Source: Neobacillus citreus
GTDB taxonomy: Bacteria; Bacillota; Bacilli; Bacillales; Cytobacillaceae
Direction: 5' to 3'
DNA: 50,122 bases
Assembly: GCF_018343545.2 (NCBI RefSeq)
Contig: NZ_JAGYPE020000003.1
Span: 150,975-201,096 of the forward strand
The notes under the pieces are model-generated. The model was not told the origin of the DNA, ran no database searches, and was given only the letters and a program-made list of their open reading frames with translations. The position numbers were made by a program, and so were the translations under genes. This document shows positions 42,164 to 50,122 of this stretch, piece by piece (position 1 is the stretch's first letter; every line of letters begins with the position of its first letter).

Positions 42164-42173
42164 TCAGGAGGGT

Positions 42174-43412
42174 TTAAATTGAACCACTTACTCGGTTTCT
42201 CTTTACTAGAATCCAATACAATAACACTGCCCCACAACCGGCACATACAATCACTACGCCCATCGGAATAGCCGTCTGCCCGCCGCCTATACCAACTAGG
42301 GGAGCGACAAATCCACCAAAGGTAAATGAAGTAACACCCAGTAAGGCAGAAGCACTACCCGCATTTTTTCCTTGTGTTTGCATGGCTAGGGAGAATCCTG
42401 CTGTATTTACCATTCCTACACTAGATACAACGAAAAATAATGGAATCAAAACGAAGACTAGCTTTGCTTGTAAAAATAAAAGCAGCAATAAAATGATCCC
42501 GCCTGTTGCGGACATTCCTAATCCAACTTTGAACAGTTTAGCTTCAGGGATTCTCCCTGCCAACCTGCCTGTCGTTTGACTCATGATCATGATCCCGATA
42601 GCGTTGATCGCAAAGATCAGACTGAACATTTGCGGGGATGCACCATAAATATCCTGTACGACAAAGGGAGAACCTGAAATGTACGCGAACATGCCAGCAA
42701 AGACTAAGCCCTGCGCTAAAGCATAGCCCATAAAGCTTCGATCCACGATTAGTTTTAAAAAAGGGCTAAATGTATTCTTCATGCCTCCAGCGGAACGCTT
42801 TTCTTTAGGCAGCGTTTCCGGCAATCCAAAAAGAATGATAAAAAACATAACGATTCCAATGATACTTAAAACAATAAAGACACCTTGCCAGGGAAACGCC
42901 TTAAGCAGCTGAGCACCAATAATCGGAGCAAGGATAGGGGCCAGCCCGTTCACCAATGCAAGGAGTGCAAAAAACTTGGTTAATTCAGTTCCTGAATATA
43001 AATCTCTGACAATCGCCCTCGAAATCACAATTCCAGCTGATCCAGCAAACCCCTGGATAAGCCGCAAGATAATTAACCCCCAAATGGAAGGGCTAAATAC
43101 GCATAAAAGGGACACGATAAAGTAAATCATTAAGCCAACCAAAAGTGGTTTTCGGCGGCCAGTTACATCACTGATAGGCCCAGTTAGCAATTGTCCGGAT
43201 GCTAAACCGAGCACGAAAAGCGACAAGCTAAGTTGAACCGAAGATGCGTTTGTATGGAAATCTTTTGCGATATTTGGCAGGGCCGGTAAATACATATCAA
43301 TGGATAAAGGGCCAAATGCTGCAAGTGAACCGAGAACAATCGCCATCCATACTCGTTTAGAACGAGAAAGCACTGCTTGATGATCCTCTGCCTTTTGTAT
43401 GAAATCCCCCAT
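42174..43412 (-). CDS. Bcr/CflA-family drug exporter (412 aa)
   Basis: MFS protein with twelve hydrophobic segments. Motifs are SIDMYLPALPNIAKDF in helix 1, the loop 2-3 signature GPISDVTGRRKPLL and LRLIQGFAGSAGIVISRAIVRD, typical of Bcr/CflA proton-driven exporters. Substrates are usually antibiotics such as bicyclomycin or chloramphenicol, or small dipeptides. It has no adjacent regulator. Confidence 0.87.
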   Translation of the reverse strand: MGDFIQKAEDHQAVLSRSKRVWMAIVLGSLAAFGPLSIDMYLPALPNIAKDFHTNASSVQLSLSLFVLGLASGQLLTGPISDVTGRRKPLLVGLMIYFIVSLLCVFSPSIWGLIILRLIQGFAGSAGIVISRAIVRDLYSGTELTKFFALLALVNGLAPILAPIIGAQLLKAFPWQGVFIVLSIIGIVMFFIILFGLPETLPKEKRSAGGMKNTFSPFLKLIVDRSFMGYALAQGLVFAGMFAYISGSPFVVQDIYGASPQMFSLIFAINAIGIMIMSQTTGRLAGRIPEAKLFKVGLGMSATGGIILLLLLFLQAKLVFVLIPLFFVVSSVGMVNTAGFSLAMQTQGKNAGSASALLGVTSFTFGGFVAPLVGIGGGQTAIPMGVVIVCAGCGAVLLYWILVKRNRVSGSI

Positions 43413-43811
43413 ATAGTAAGTCCTTCCTCCAGTTATGTAAATCCAATCTAGTTACCTAAGATTTTATCATTCTATGTTAACAGATTATTCAATATTTAGG
43501 AACGCTAAAGATTTCTTTAAAATAGGAACGTAAATATAAATTCAGAAAACAGAAAAATCGAAAGCTTCATTCCGAGAAGATTGTTGCATTTTATTTAAAG
43601 ACTGCTTCAAGAAGGATAGAATAGCTGATTGTTTGTATGAGCGCCTGTTCTGGAAAAAATAAGATAATTAGGCGACTAATAAAGGGTATGGGTGACCGAA
43701 ACGAACAAAATGCGTTTGCAAGGGCAATCAATAGGCACCTAGTGTTTAGGTGAATTTCTTAATTAAGATGGAATCTTACAGACACATTTTTTACGAAAAC
43801 AGCCATTCGAA
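43413..43811. other. Intergenic region, no gene seen
   Basis: About 400 bp between two minus-strand genes. It must hold the exporter promoter near 43413-43500. No RNA family, repeat or small coding frame with a credible start is recognised. Confidence 0.5.
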
Positions 43812-43851
43812 AAAAAGGCCGCCTTTCATATAGAAATGGAAGGCGGCCTTT
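43812..43851 (-). terminator. Terminator of the MetE-like gene
   Basis: AAGGCCGCCTTTCAT and ATGGAAGGCGGCCTT pair (one G-U) across a 6-nt loop, with the T-run on the minus-strand side. Confidence 0.9.
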
Positions 43852-43861
43852 CAGATAGGGT

Positions 43862-44989
43862 TTAAATGGTTCCCCAAACATCCTTAGCAATATTTACTAC
43901 ATGTTTAATCTTATTCCACTGCTCTTCTTCCGTTAAAATATTTCCTTCTTCTGTGCTGGCAAAGCCGCATTGAGGGCTTACTGCCAGGTTTTCTAAAGGA
44001 ATAAATTGACTTGCTTCTTTAATTCTTGCCTTAATGGATTCTGGATCCTCGAGTTCTGGGAATTTAGAAGTGAATAATCCTAGTACAACGGTTAGGTTAG
44101 GACGCTTGAAGCCTTTTAAAGGTTCGAAGTCACCAGAACGCTGATCATCATACTCTAGGAATAGCCCGTCCACATTTAGCTCAGCGAAAATGGCATCGGA
44201 AATTTGATCGTACCCGCCGCTTGTGATGTAGGTGGATCTGAAGTTGCCGCGGCAAATATGCATGGTAATTATCAAATCTTCCGGCTTATCGGCAATGGTT
44301 TCATTGATTGCACTTACTCTTGTTTTGATGATTTCATGTACATCCAAGCCAACTTTTTCAACCACTGCATTGATTCGCTCTTCTGAAACAAAATCAATCC
44401 AAGATGTGTCGTCTAATTGCAAGTAACGGCAGCCAGCATCATAGAAAGCCTGGATGGCTTTTTGATAGGCAGCTACGGTATCTTTATAAAGTTGTTCGCT
44501 GTTGCCATTGTAATACTCATCGCCTTGAATTCTCGTAAATAACATATTCGGGCTTGGAATGGAGAACTTCGCCACTTGGCTGCCATCTCCATATTTTTCA
44601 ACTGCCTGCTTTAAAAACTTGAAATGCTCCAGCATATAATGATCATTAAAGTCAACTTTGCCCACTACTTTAATGGCGTTGTTTCTTGTTTGGGCGCCTT
44701 TGAAGTTGCTGATATATTCATTTTCGAAAAATGCTACACCCTCCAAACCAGCCAGGAAATCCAAATGCCACCATGAACGTCTAAACTCACCATCTGTAAC
44801 GGATTTTAAGCCTGCTTCAATTTGGTTTTGAACTAATTTCTCAATTTCTTGATCCTCAACCGCCTTCAGGGCATCTGCATCAATTTCCCCATTGGCAAAA
44901 GCCTTTCTGGCTTCTTTAACCGGTTCTGTTCGAAGAAAGCTGCCGACATGGTCAGCTTTGAATGGAGTTTTTACTAGAGTTGCTGTCAT
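43862..44989 (-). CDS. MetE-like cobalamin-independent methionine synthase family protein, YxjG/YxjH type (375 aa)
   Basis: C-terminal-domain-type MetE protein: DHVGSFLRTEPVKEA, SVTDGEFRRSWWHLDF, LQLDDTSW, the His/Cys zinc ligands in MHICRGNFR, and VSPQCGFAS. At about 375 aa it matches B. subtilis YxjG/YxjH, which take part in methionine recycling. The methyl donor is not established. Transcription is controlled by the SAM (S-box) riboswitch just upstream. The start ATG follows GAAAGAAGGAA. Confidence 0.9.
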   Translation of the reverse strand: MTATLVKTPFKADHVGSFLRTEPVKEARKAFANGEIDADALKAVEDQEIEKLVQNQIEAGLKSVTDGEFRRSWWHLDFLAGLEGVAFFENEYISNFKGAQTRNNAIKVVGKVDFNDHYMLEHFKFLKQAVEKYGDGSQVAKFSIPSPNMLFTRIQGDEYYNGNSEQLYKDTVAAYQKAIQAFYDAGCRYLQLDDTSWIDFVSEERINAVVEKVGLDVHEIIKTRVSAINETIADKPEDLIITMHICRGNFRSTYITSGGYDQISDAIFAELNVDGLFLEYDDQRSGDFEPLKGFKRPNLTVVLGLFTSKFPELEDPESIKARIKEASQFIPLENLAVSPQCGFASTEEGNILTEEEQWNKIKHVVNIAKDVWGTI

Positions 44990-45021
44990 TAATTATTCCT
45001 TCTTTCTCGGTGTAATAAAAA

Positions 45022-45170
45022 ACCCTCTTCTCAAAAATAAGAAGAGGGGTAATAGCCATTACTAAATCTCTTCTTATCTTTAAGCACTCGCTTCTGGAAT
45101 TGGCACAGTACGAACGTGTCTGCTGCCGAGGCTTCAAAGGGCCAGTCCCTCCACCTCTCTTGATAAGAAT
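45022..45170 (-). promoter_or_regulatory. SAM-I (S-box) riboswitch with terminator
   Basis: Minus strand. The aptamer (45069-45170) has P1 (CTTATC with GATAAG), the AGAGGTGGAGGGACTGGCCC core, GAAGCCTCGGCAGCAG and TGTGCCAATTCCAG. A terminator CCCTCTTCT...AGAAGAGGG with a T-run lies at 45022-45050. ATAAGAAGAG at the 3' side of P1 can pair with CTCTTCTTAT of the terminator, which is the antiterminator. SAM binding should therefore stop transcription, and methionine shortage should allow it. Confidence 0.95.
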
Positions 45171-45195
45171 ATTCAAAAATATTTAATTAACAGTT

Positions 45196-45224
45196 AAGAT
45201 ACACCTGTTCTGATTTCCTGTCAA
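45196..45224 (-). promoter_or_regulatory. Sigma-A promoter for the S-box transcript
   Basis: TTGACA (45219-45224 on the minus strand), exactly 17 bp, TATCTT (45196-45201). The expected start lies about 20 nt before the riboswitch. Confidence 0.8.
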
Positions 45225-45381
45225 CAAAAATCTACAACACTATTGTTGTGGTGGAATGGAAAAGCTATCCAAAATAGGCTCAATGGGACAAATACCTAAA
45301 CATATATTATTTATGGTAACGCTATTAAAAAATGAACTGCAGCAAGGAATTAAGATTCAAGTGATGATCTGAGGTGAAAAA

Positions 45382-45999
45382 ATGGAATTTAACTGGCGAG
45401 AGGGTCATTTTGATGGGTCTTTGCAGCCATTTTGTGCACAGACAACGGATATGGCGCCCCTATTTGAAGCAGAAGCTTATGATCATGCAGAAAAGAAAAT
45501 AAAAAAGCTTCGTCTAGAAAGCTATCGTGGAAGCTGGGTTATTTTATTTTTTTATGCAAGTGATTTTACCTTTGTTTGACCGACAGAATTGGCAGCGGTC
45601 GCTGTTATTAAAGATCAACTAAAGACACTTAATACAAATGTCCTTGCTATAAGCACGGACAGTGTGTATGCCCATAAAGTTTTCGCTGAGGTATCTCCTA
45701 ATGCCTCTCAGGTATCATTTCCACTTCTAAGTGACCGAACACACCAAATCAGTAAAGCATACAGAGTCCTAAACGAAAAAGTTGGGGCAGCCTTAAGAGC
45801 AACCGTCATTATCGATCCAGATGGAATAATTGTATCCAAATTGGTATACCCATTAGAAGTTGGCCGAAATGTTTACGAAATACTAAGGATCATACAAGGG
45901 GTACAATACGGAAGAAGCACCGGAGAAGGAGTCCCAGCTAACTGGGTTCCCGGTAACCCAGGAATCATTAGAGACCCAAAGTATATCGGAAGAATTTGA
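45382..45999 (+). CDS. prxU: Peroxiredoxin, predicted selenoprotein with UGA (Sec) at residue 66
   Basis: AhpC/Prx1-type peroxiredoxin of 205 residues. The reading frame is open from ATG 45382 to TGA 45997 except for TGA 45577. This lies exactly where the peroxidatic cysteine is expected: DFTFV-[TGA]-PTEL, against DFTFVCPTE in the family. Everything around it is conserved: Thr63 of T-x-x-C, ISTDSVYAHKVF, and the catalytic Arg in LRATVIIDPDG. The resolving cysteine of 2-Cys enzymes is absent (GVPANW where C-P-A is usual). A hairpin with GGUC apical loop begins just after the UGA. GAGGTGAAAAA precedes the ATG. The alternative is a point nonsense mutation (TGT/TGC to TGA), but no other damage is seen. 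Selenoprotein peroxiredoxins (PrxU) are known from other bacteria. Confidence 0.75.
45577..45609 (+). promoter_or_regulatory. Candidate bacterial SECIS element
   Basis: 17 nt after the UGA (45577-45579) lies GGTC (45597-45600) as the apical loop of a hairpin TTGGCAGC-GGTC-GCTGTTA: pairs C-G, G-C, A-U, C-G, G-U, G-U, U-A. In E. coli fdhF the GGUCU loop lies 18 nt after the UGA. Bacterial SECIS elements typically sit 16-37 nt after the UGA with G in the first loop positions. A lower helix GACCG (45578-45582) with CGGTC is an alternative fold. Confidence 0.6.
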
Positions 46000-46025
46000 G
46001 GCATGGGGACGGTTCTCATGCCTCG
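45997..46025. repeat. GGGGACGGTTCT repeat, left half
   Basis: TGAGGCATGGGGACGGTTCT and ATGCCTC. The TGA that opens the repeat is the stop codon of the peroxiredoxin gene. Confidence 0.75.
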
Positions 46026-46210
46026 TTTAGGCTTTTAAGATCGTCTACACACATCATTGATTCATTAATTATGTCGTAATTTGTCGAAAAGTTAATAAAA
46101 ATGTACGCGTTTTCACCTGATATGATAGTTTCTATACAAATATTCTAAATATTCATCCCTTTGTGACTACCCAGGAAAAATGGATAGATCGGTCTGTCAG
46201 GAGGTATAAA

Positions 46211-46414
46211 ATGTGCCAGGAACACAGAAACAAAAATGTAGAAGTAAATTTTGAAATACCAGAAAACATAATCCAAAGTTTTAGAGATGCTGTTGAAAAA
46301 AATGGAAAGTCAATGAATGACGTGCTTAGGTTATATATGCAAAAATACATTTGGAAACAAAGTGAATTACAAAGAAATAGACAAATACGGCGTCAAAGTA
46401 TTGGAGCCAAGTGA
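46211..46414 (+). CDS. Ribbon-helix-helix (CopG-like) small protein (67 aa)
   Basis: A short beta strand VEVNFEIPE followed by two helices (IQSFRDAVEKNG, SMNDVLRLYMQKYI) has the layout of a ribbon-helix-helix DNA-binding protein, with a basic tail ending QIRRQSIGAK. AGGAGGTATAAA precedes ATG 46211; the frame extends 16 codons upstream without a site. No toxin gene is adjacent, so a stand-alone regulator is more likely than an antitoxin. Confidence 0.65.
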   Translation: MCQEHRNKNVEVNFEIPENIIQSFRDAVEKNGKSMNDVLRLYMQKYIWKQSELQRNRQIRRQSIGAK

Positions 46415-46568
46415 TAAAATGATAGTATATTAATATAGAAATACTTTAACCAATTATATCAAATATTTTCAAAACGGTTGCCATGTAAGTTTGACACCTT
46501 TAAAAGAATCATGGTATATATATTCAAATTATGACGAATGAGCATAACCACAGGGGGAATTTAAAATT

Positions 46569-47528
46569 ATGGAACATCGCAGCAAAATTTTAGATTGTAC
46601 GATCCGTGATGGGGGATTAGTTAACAATTGGGATTTCAGTGTCGAATTTGTCCAGGACTTGTATAATGGACTAAGTGCGGCTGGCGTTGAGTATATGGAG
46701 ATTGGCTACAAAAACTCCGCAAAGCTTCTGAACGCAACTGAACCTAATCCATGGAGATTTCTAGATGATCATTTTCTGAAAGAAATCATTCCTGAGAAAA
46801 AATTTACGAAGCTATCTGCATTAGTAGATATTGGCCGTGTCGATCCCAACGATATCCTGCCTCGCGAGCAAAGTGTGTTGGATATGATCCGGGTAGCCTG
46901 CTATATCCGTGAAGTGGACAAGGGGCTGGAGCTTGTCCAAATGTTCCATGATTTAGGATATGAGACATCTCTCAATATTATGGCTTTATCCAGTGTGCCT
47001 GAACAGAAGCTTATTGAAGCAATGGAAATGGTCAAAGAAAGTCCAGTCGATGTTGTGTATATCGTGGATTCTTTTGGAAGCTTAGATCCGGCTGATATTG
47101 CACATCAAGTGAAAAAGTTTCAAGCGATGCTTCCTAACAAGCAGCTTGGTATTCATACGCATAACAATTTGCAGTTAGCATTTGCTAATACCTTGACAGC
47201 ACATCAAAATGGAGTTACCTTCCTGGATTCATCTGTTTACGGCATGGGACGGGCGGCAGGGAACTGCAATACAGAGCTTCTTGTCAGCTACATAAAAAAA
47301 CCAAGCTATGAACTTAAACCGTTACTTGGTGTAATCGAAAAGCATATGTTAGAAATGAGAGAAAAGTGGGAATGGGGCTATATCATTCCTTATATGATCT
47401 CTGGTGTCCTTAATGAGCATCCACGGGTGGCAATGGCTTATCGAAATAGTGACGAGCGTGACCAATTCGTTGACTTCTATGACAAGGTAACAACACCTGA
47501 AGCAACTTTAGCTACAACTTCTAGGTAG
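46569..47528 (+). CDS. HMGL-like / DRE-TIM aldolase domain protein (319 aa)
   Basis: DRE-TIM metallolyase pattern: ILDCTIRDGGLVNNW at the N-terminus (metal-binding Asp), IVDSFGSLDPADI, and HTHNNLQLAFAN with the metal-binding His pair, then GMGRAAGNCNTELLV. The family covers 4-hydroxy-2-oxovalerate aldolase, HMG-CoA lyase and isopropylmalate synthase. The short length and lack of a partner dehydrogenase leave the reaction open. AGGGGGAA precedes the ATG. Monocistronic with a terminator. Confidence 0.83.
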   Translation: MEHRSKILDCTIRDGGLVNNWDFSVEFVQDLYNGLSAAGVEYMEIGYKNSAKLLNATEPNPWRFLDDHFLKEIIPEKKFTKLSALVDIGRVDPNDILPREQSVLDMIRVACYIREVDKGLELVQMFHDLGYETSLNIMALSSVPEQKLIEAMEMVKESPVDVVYIVDSFGSLDPADIAHQVKKFQAMLPNKQLGIHTHNNLQLAFANTLTAHQNGVTFLDSSVYGMGRAAGNCNTELLVSYIKKPSYELKPLLGVIEKHMLEMREKWEWGYIIPYMISGVLNEHPRVAMAYRNSDERDQFVDFYDKVTTPEATLATTSR

Positions 47529-47541
47529 TTTATTACATGTA

Positions 47542-47570
47542 CAGCCGCCTGCGGGCGGTTCTTTTTTTGG
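47542..47570 (+). terminator. Terminator after the aldolase gene
   Basis: CCGCC-TGC-GGGCGG followed by TTCTTTTTTT. Confidence 0.88.
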
Positions 47571-47663
47571 GGATGAAAGCAACTGGGCAGAATAGTAGCG
47601 AAAACACATCGGATTTGTAATCATAGAAAGAAGATTTAAGACTTATGGAGAGTGAAACCAATA

Positions 47664-47858
47664 ATGGATAAAAAACAGATTGAGTATAAAATTCTAGAGT
47701 TGAAAGACGAATACTTACAGCTGCAACATAATCTTGAAAAATTAGAGTATGTAAAAGGAAACATAGCCCCGTTGGAAAAACGACTATCTGAAATTGAAGA
47801 GGAATTGAATTCTCTTAATCAATTATTACGAAAAATAGCAGGGCAAACACAAAAATAG
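47664..47858 (+). CDS. Small coiled-coil protein, SE1832-like (64 aa)
   Basis: The whole protein is a charged coiled coil (QIEYKILELKDEYLQLQHNL, then EKRLSEIEEELNSLNQLL). The pattern resembles the small family called SE1832 in Bacilli, of unknown function. GGAGAGTG lies upstream; ATG 47664 is preferred over the GTG at 47652, which overlaps the ribosome site. Confidence 0.6.
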   Translation: MDKKQIEYKILELKDEYLQLQHNLEKLEYVKGNIAPLEKRLSEIEEELNSLNQLLRKIAGQTQK

Positions 47859-47869
47859 TAACTTAAGTT

Positions 47870-47902
47870 CAAGAGACCACAGAATTGATGGTCTCTTTTC
47901 TT
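47870..47902 (+). terminator. Terminator after the coiled-coil gene
   Basis: AGAGACCA and TGGTCTCT flank a 9-nt loop, followed by TTTTC. Confidence 0.75.
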
Positions 47903-47935
47903 GAATCAAAGTTTTAATAGATGCGTATTAAATAG

Positions 47936-48931
47936 TTATAAAAGCACCTTTTCAGCGATAAGTCTATAGGATTCAATGCGATCCTTCGGAGAATGTGTAA
48001 TCGTTAAAATCATAATTTCATCCGCATTATATGAAGCTTGTAACTGCTCAAGTTTCTTTTTTACCTCCAGTGGATTGCCAATGATCATTCTCTTTTTCAT
48101 CGCTGCTAATTTTTCTAGTTCTTTTTCATTGAGTTCGTATTGCTTTGCTTCCTGGATAGAGGGCACAAATTGCCCTTCGCCTTTTTCCTTCTGTAATGCC
48201 CAGATTAGATTACTTAATGCGATTTCTTCAGCTTTTTCGGCCGTTTCCGCACAAACCACTGAAACAGTTAACAATACCTGAGGGGATTGACCATGTTTGT
48301 TAGGTTGAAAGGCATCAAGATATTGTTGGATGATGTCTGCTCCGTCTTTGTCGCTCATGAACTGGCCGAATGCATATGCCAAGCCATGTTCAGCAGCAAG
48401 GTGGGCACTTTTTTTACTTGTACCAAGAATCCACGGCATCGGCGGCACTTCCGGCAGGGGAGAGGCCTTTAGTTTTGAAAACTCGTGATCTTCAGGAAAA
48501 TCATTTTTTAAAAAGTGAAGCAGTTCTTTTACTAAGTCAGGCAATTTCCAAACCTGTTGTAAAAAATTATCGGATAAAGCATTCGTTGCCTCCGCTGACC
48601 CGCCAGGTGCACGCCCAATGCCGATATCAATCCGATTTGGATATAGGGTAGCCAGCATATTATAAACCTCGGCCACTTTATATGGTTTATAATGCGGTAA
48701 TAATACAGCCCCAGAACCGAGGCGAATCCGTTTGGTGTTGGCGCCAATATAACTGATCATCACTTCAGGTGCCGAGCAGGCCAGACCTGGCAAATCATGA
48801 TGTTCGGAAATCCAATACCGTGTGTAACCTAACTCATCTCCTGCTTGGGCTAGCTTCAATGATTCATCCAATGCCTCTTTTGCTGTTTGGTTGGAGGAGA
48901 TGGGAGATAAATCTAATATGCTTAATTTCAC
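47936..48931 (-). CDS. LLM-class flavin-dependent oxidoreductase (331 aa)
   Basis: Bacterial luciferase-like fold: KLSILDLSPISSNQTAKEAL, YWISEHHDLPGLACSAPEV, LGSGAVLLPHYKPYKVAEVY, DIGIGRAPGGSAEA, and ILGTSKKSAHLAAEHGLAYA. It uses FMNH2 and oxygen on an unknown substrate, as the B. subtilis YceB/YvbT-like proteins do. The start is GTG 48931, with GAAGG upstream. It lies 18 bp after the DUF3219 gene, so the two are one operon. Confidence 0.88.
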   Translation of the reverse strand: MKLSILDLSPISSNQTAKEALDESLKLAQAGDELGYTRYWISEHHDLPGLACSAPEVMISYIGANTKRIRLGSGAVLLPHYKPYKVAEVYNMLATLYPNRIDIGIGRAPGGSAEATNALSDNFLQQVWKLPDLVKELLHFLKNDFPEDHEFSKLKASPLPEVPPMPWILGTSKKSAHLAAEHGLAYAFGQFMSDKDGADIIQQYLDAFQPNKHGQSPQVLLTVSVVCAETAEKAEEIALSNLIWALQKEKGEGQFVPSIQEAKQYELNEKELEKLAAMKKRMIIGNPLEVKKKLEQLQASYNADEIMILTITHSPKDRIESYRLIAEKVLL

Positions 48932-48949
48932 TGCACCATGCCTTCTTTC

Positions 48950-49234
48950 TTAATTCTTCACTTCGAGCAAAGTCAATGTAAAAATTCCTACTTGTCCTTT
49001 TTCATATAAGTTCGTGACAGAAGTGGAATATTGTTGAATGGTACCTCTAAACGCTAAACCAGTTTCAGGAACTTTTACATCAAAGGACCCTTCATACAGC
49101 AACACTGCAGTGTCGTGATACTCCTCACTCGTCACTTTAAATTCAATAACAATTTTATGTAAACCGTTCTCAAGCTCTTGTTTGTATTTGTCTATACGAA
49201 TGGAAGTATTATTTAAGATGATTTCATTAACCAA
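48950..49234 (-). CDS. DUF3219 (YkvR-like) protein (94 aa)
   Basis: The pattern IEFKVTSEEYHDTAVLLYEG and QQYSTSVTNLYEKGQVGIFT is that of DUF3219, a small beta-rich protein of unknown function (B. subtilis YkvR). The family starts near MNEIIL; here the matching start is TTG 49234 (M-V-N-E-I-I-L) with AAGGTG 8 nt upstream. The frame extends to 49345, but those residues are not family-like. Confidence 0.75.
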   Translation of the reverse strand: MVNEIILNNTSIRIDKYKQELENGLHKIVIEFKVTSEEYHDTAVLLYEGSFDVKVPETGLAFRGTIQQYSTSVTNLYEKGQVGIFTLTLLEVKN

Positions 49235-49409
49235 TGACACCACACCTTTTTTGTTATTATGAAAAAATAATAGCACTGGGCCAATAGGGGAGCAAATGAA
49301 TTGGACTGTCAGTTTAAAAATAACAACAGTCTTCTTATATAACATAAGCCCATTTCATTTCTAAATTTCTTAGCACATACATCGTTTATTATTTGGTAAA
49401 AATTTCAGG

Positions 49410-49629
49410 TTGATGATAAATGAAAATCGCGATATATTATAAATCCGTCACTTACACGAGTGACAGAAGACATGATACATTTTTAGATAGTTTCAAGAAA
49501 TTAAAAACTTTTTCTTGCGATGTGAAAATGTATGTGTTAATATAATAAATGTCGCTTTTGGAATAAATCATTAACTTCGTAAATTGGAAGAAAATGATGG
49601 TTGATAGATTAGTAGAAATGCGATATAAT
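49410..49629 (+). promoter_or_regulatory. Tandem rRNA operon promoters
   Basis: Three -35/-10 pairs, each with 17-bp spacing: TTGATG/TATATT (49410-49438), TTGCGA/TAATAT (49515-49543), TTGATA/TATAAT (49601-49629). The last is the strongest. GTCGC or GTCAC follows each. The leader then has GTTCTTTGAAAACTAAACAA, typical of Bacillus rrn leaders. Confidence 0.85.
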
Positions 49630-49776
49630 TTAATTCTTGTCGCTTAAACAAGTGACAAAGATAGTTCTTTGAAAACTAAACAAACAAAAACGTCAACAAA
49701 CAATAATAATCATGTTTCTTCTATATAATATAGAAAACATGAGCCAACGTAACATTTTTGAGCTAATCAACTCAAC

Positions 49777-50122
<346 letters not shown>

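Noticed and set aside
45235..45250. ACAACA-CTAT-TGTTGT inverted repeat as an operator for the peroxiredoxin
   Set aside because: Short, close to the divergent S-box promoter, and no second copy or recognised consensus; chance cannot be excluded.
46211..46414. Ribbon-helix-helix protein as antitoxin of a toxin-antitoxin pair
   Set aside because: No small toxin-like gene lies directly before or after it; the next gene is an aldolase with its own spacing.

Overview
The window is a stretch of a low-GC, spore-forming Bacillaceae chromosome. It holds an H-type small acid-soluble spore protein, a SleB-type spore-cortex hydrolase, a sporulation-kinase-like sensor, a SpxA2/Rrf2 pair, an S-box methionine gene and, at the right edge, the start of a Bacillus-type 16S rRNA gene. 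The 16S start and the gene set point to the Neobacillus/Mesobacillus/Bacillus neighbourhood. I cannot name a species from the sequence alone.

Layout. 1-7.3 kb: tandem repeats, two small unknown genes, sspH, a PAS histidine kinase, a DUF3891 protein, a papain-like protein, a metallophosphoesterase and an Est30-type carboxylesterase. 7.4-14.6 kb: catabolic genes, namely NAD-malic enzyme, an alpha/beta hydrolase, a Baeyer-Villiger monooxygenase fused to an HSL-type esterase, and a Tat-exported phosphatase. 14.8-15.2 kb: a cyclic-di-GMP-I riboswitch in front of a small Sda-like protein. 15.2-26.7 kb: the YcgQ/YcgR permease pair, a methyltransferase, a CBS-HEPN protein, a BMP binding protein, an MFS transporter, a Crh-like HPr paralogue, DUF429, DUF3298, DUF1904 and SEC-C proteins, and a dehalogenase-like hydrolase. 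26.9-27.2 kb: tRNA-Ser, tRNA-Leu, tRNA-Asn and a miniature SRP-like RNA. 27.3-31.3 kb: a MerR/DUF3967 protein, a 31-residue membrane peptide, a SleB-like hydrolase, and a GH28 pectinase whose promoter sits between two LacI-type operators. 31.6-34.9 kb: sirtuin, TatD hydrolase, then a redox-stress group (spxA2, a BA3454-type peptide, a saiR-like repressor, an IDEAL protein) with three copies of the same operator. 35-42 kb: ROK regulator and MFS pair, an IS3/IS150 element sitting inside an inverted repeat, an acyl-CoA ligase, and a frameshifted phosphotriesterase. 42-49.3 kb: Bcr/CflA exporter, S-box MetE-like protein, a peroxiredoxin with UGA at its catalytic cysteine codon, a ribbon-helix-helix protein, an HMGL-type aldolase and a flavin oxidoreductase. 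49.4-50.1 kb: tandem rrn promoters and 16S rRNA.

The two most notable items are these. (1) The peroxiredoxin at 45382-45999 has an in-frame TGA exactly at the peroxidatic cysteine, with a SECIS-like hairpin (GGUC apical loop 17 nt after the UGA), so it looks like a selenoprotein. (2) The c-di-GMP riboswitch has an alternative hairpin that would hide the ribosome site of an Sda-like sporulation-kinase inhibitor. This predicts that c-di-GMP switches the inhibitor on and so links a biofilm signal to a block on sporulation.

A family of interspersed palindromic repeats (core TGGGGACGGTTCT) occurs eight times and repeatedly starts on or beside the stop codon of the preceding gene.
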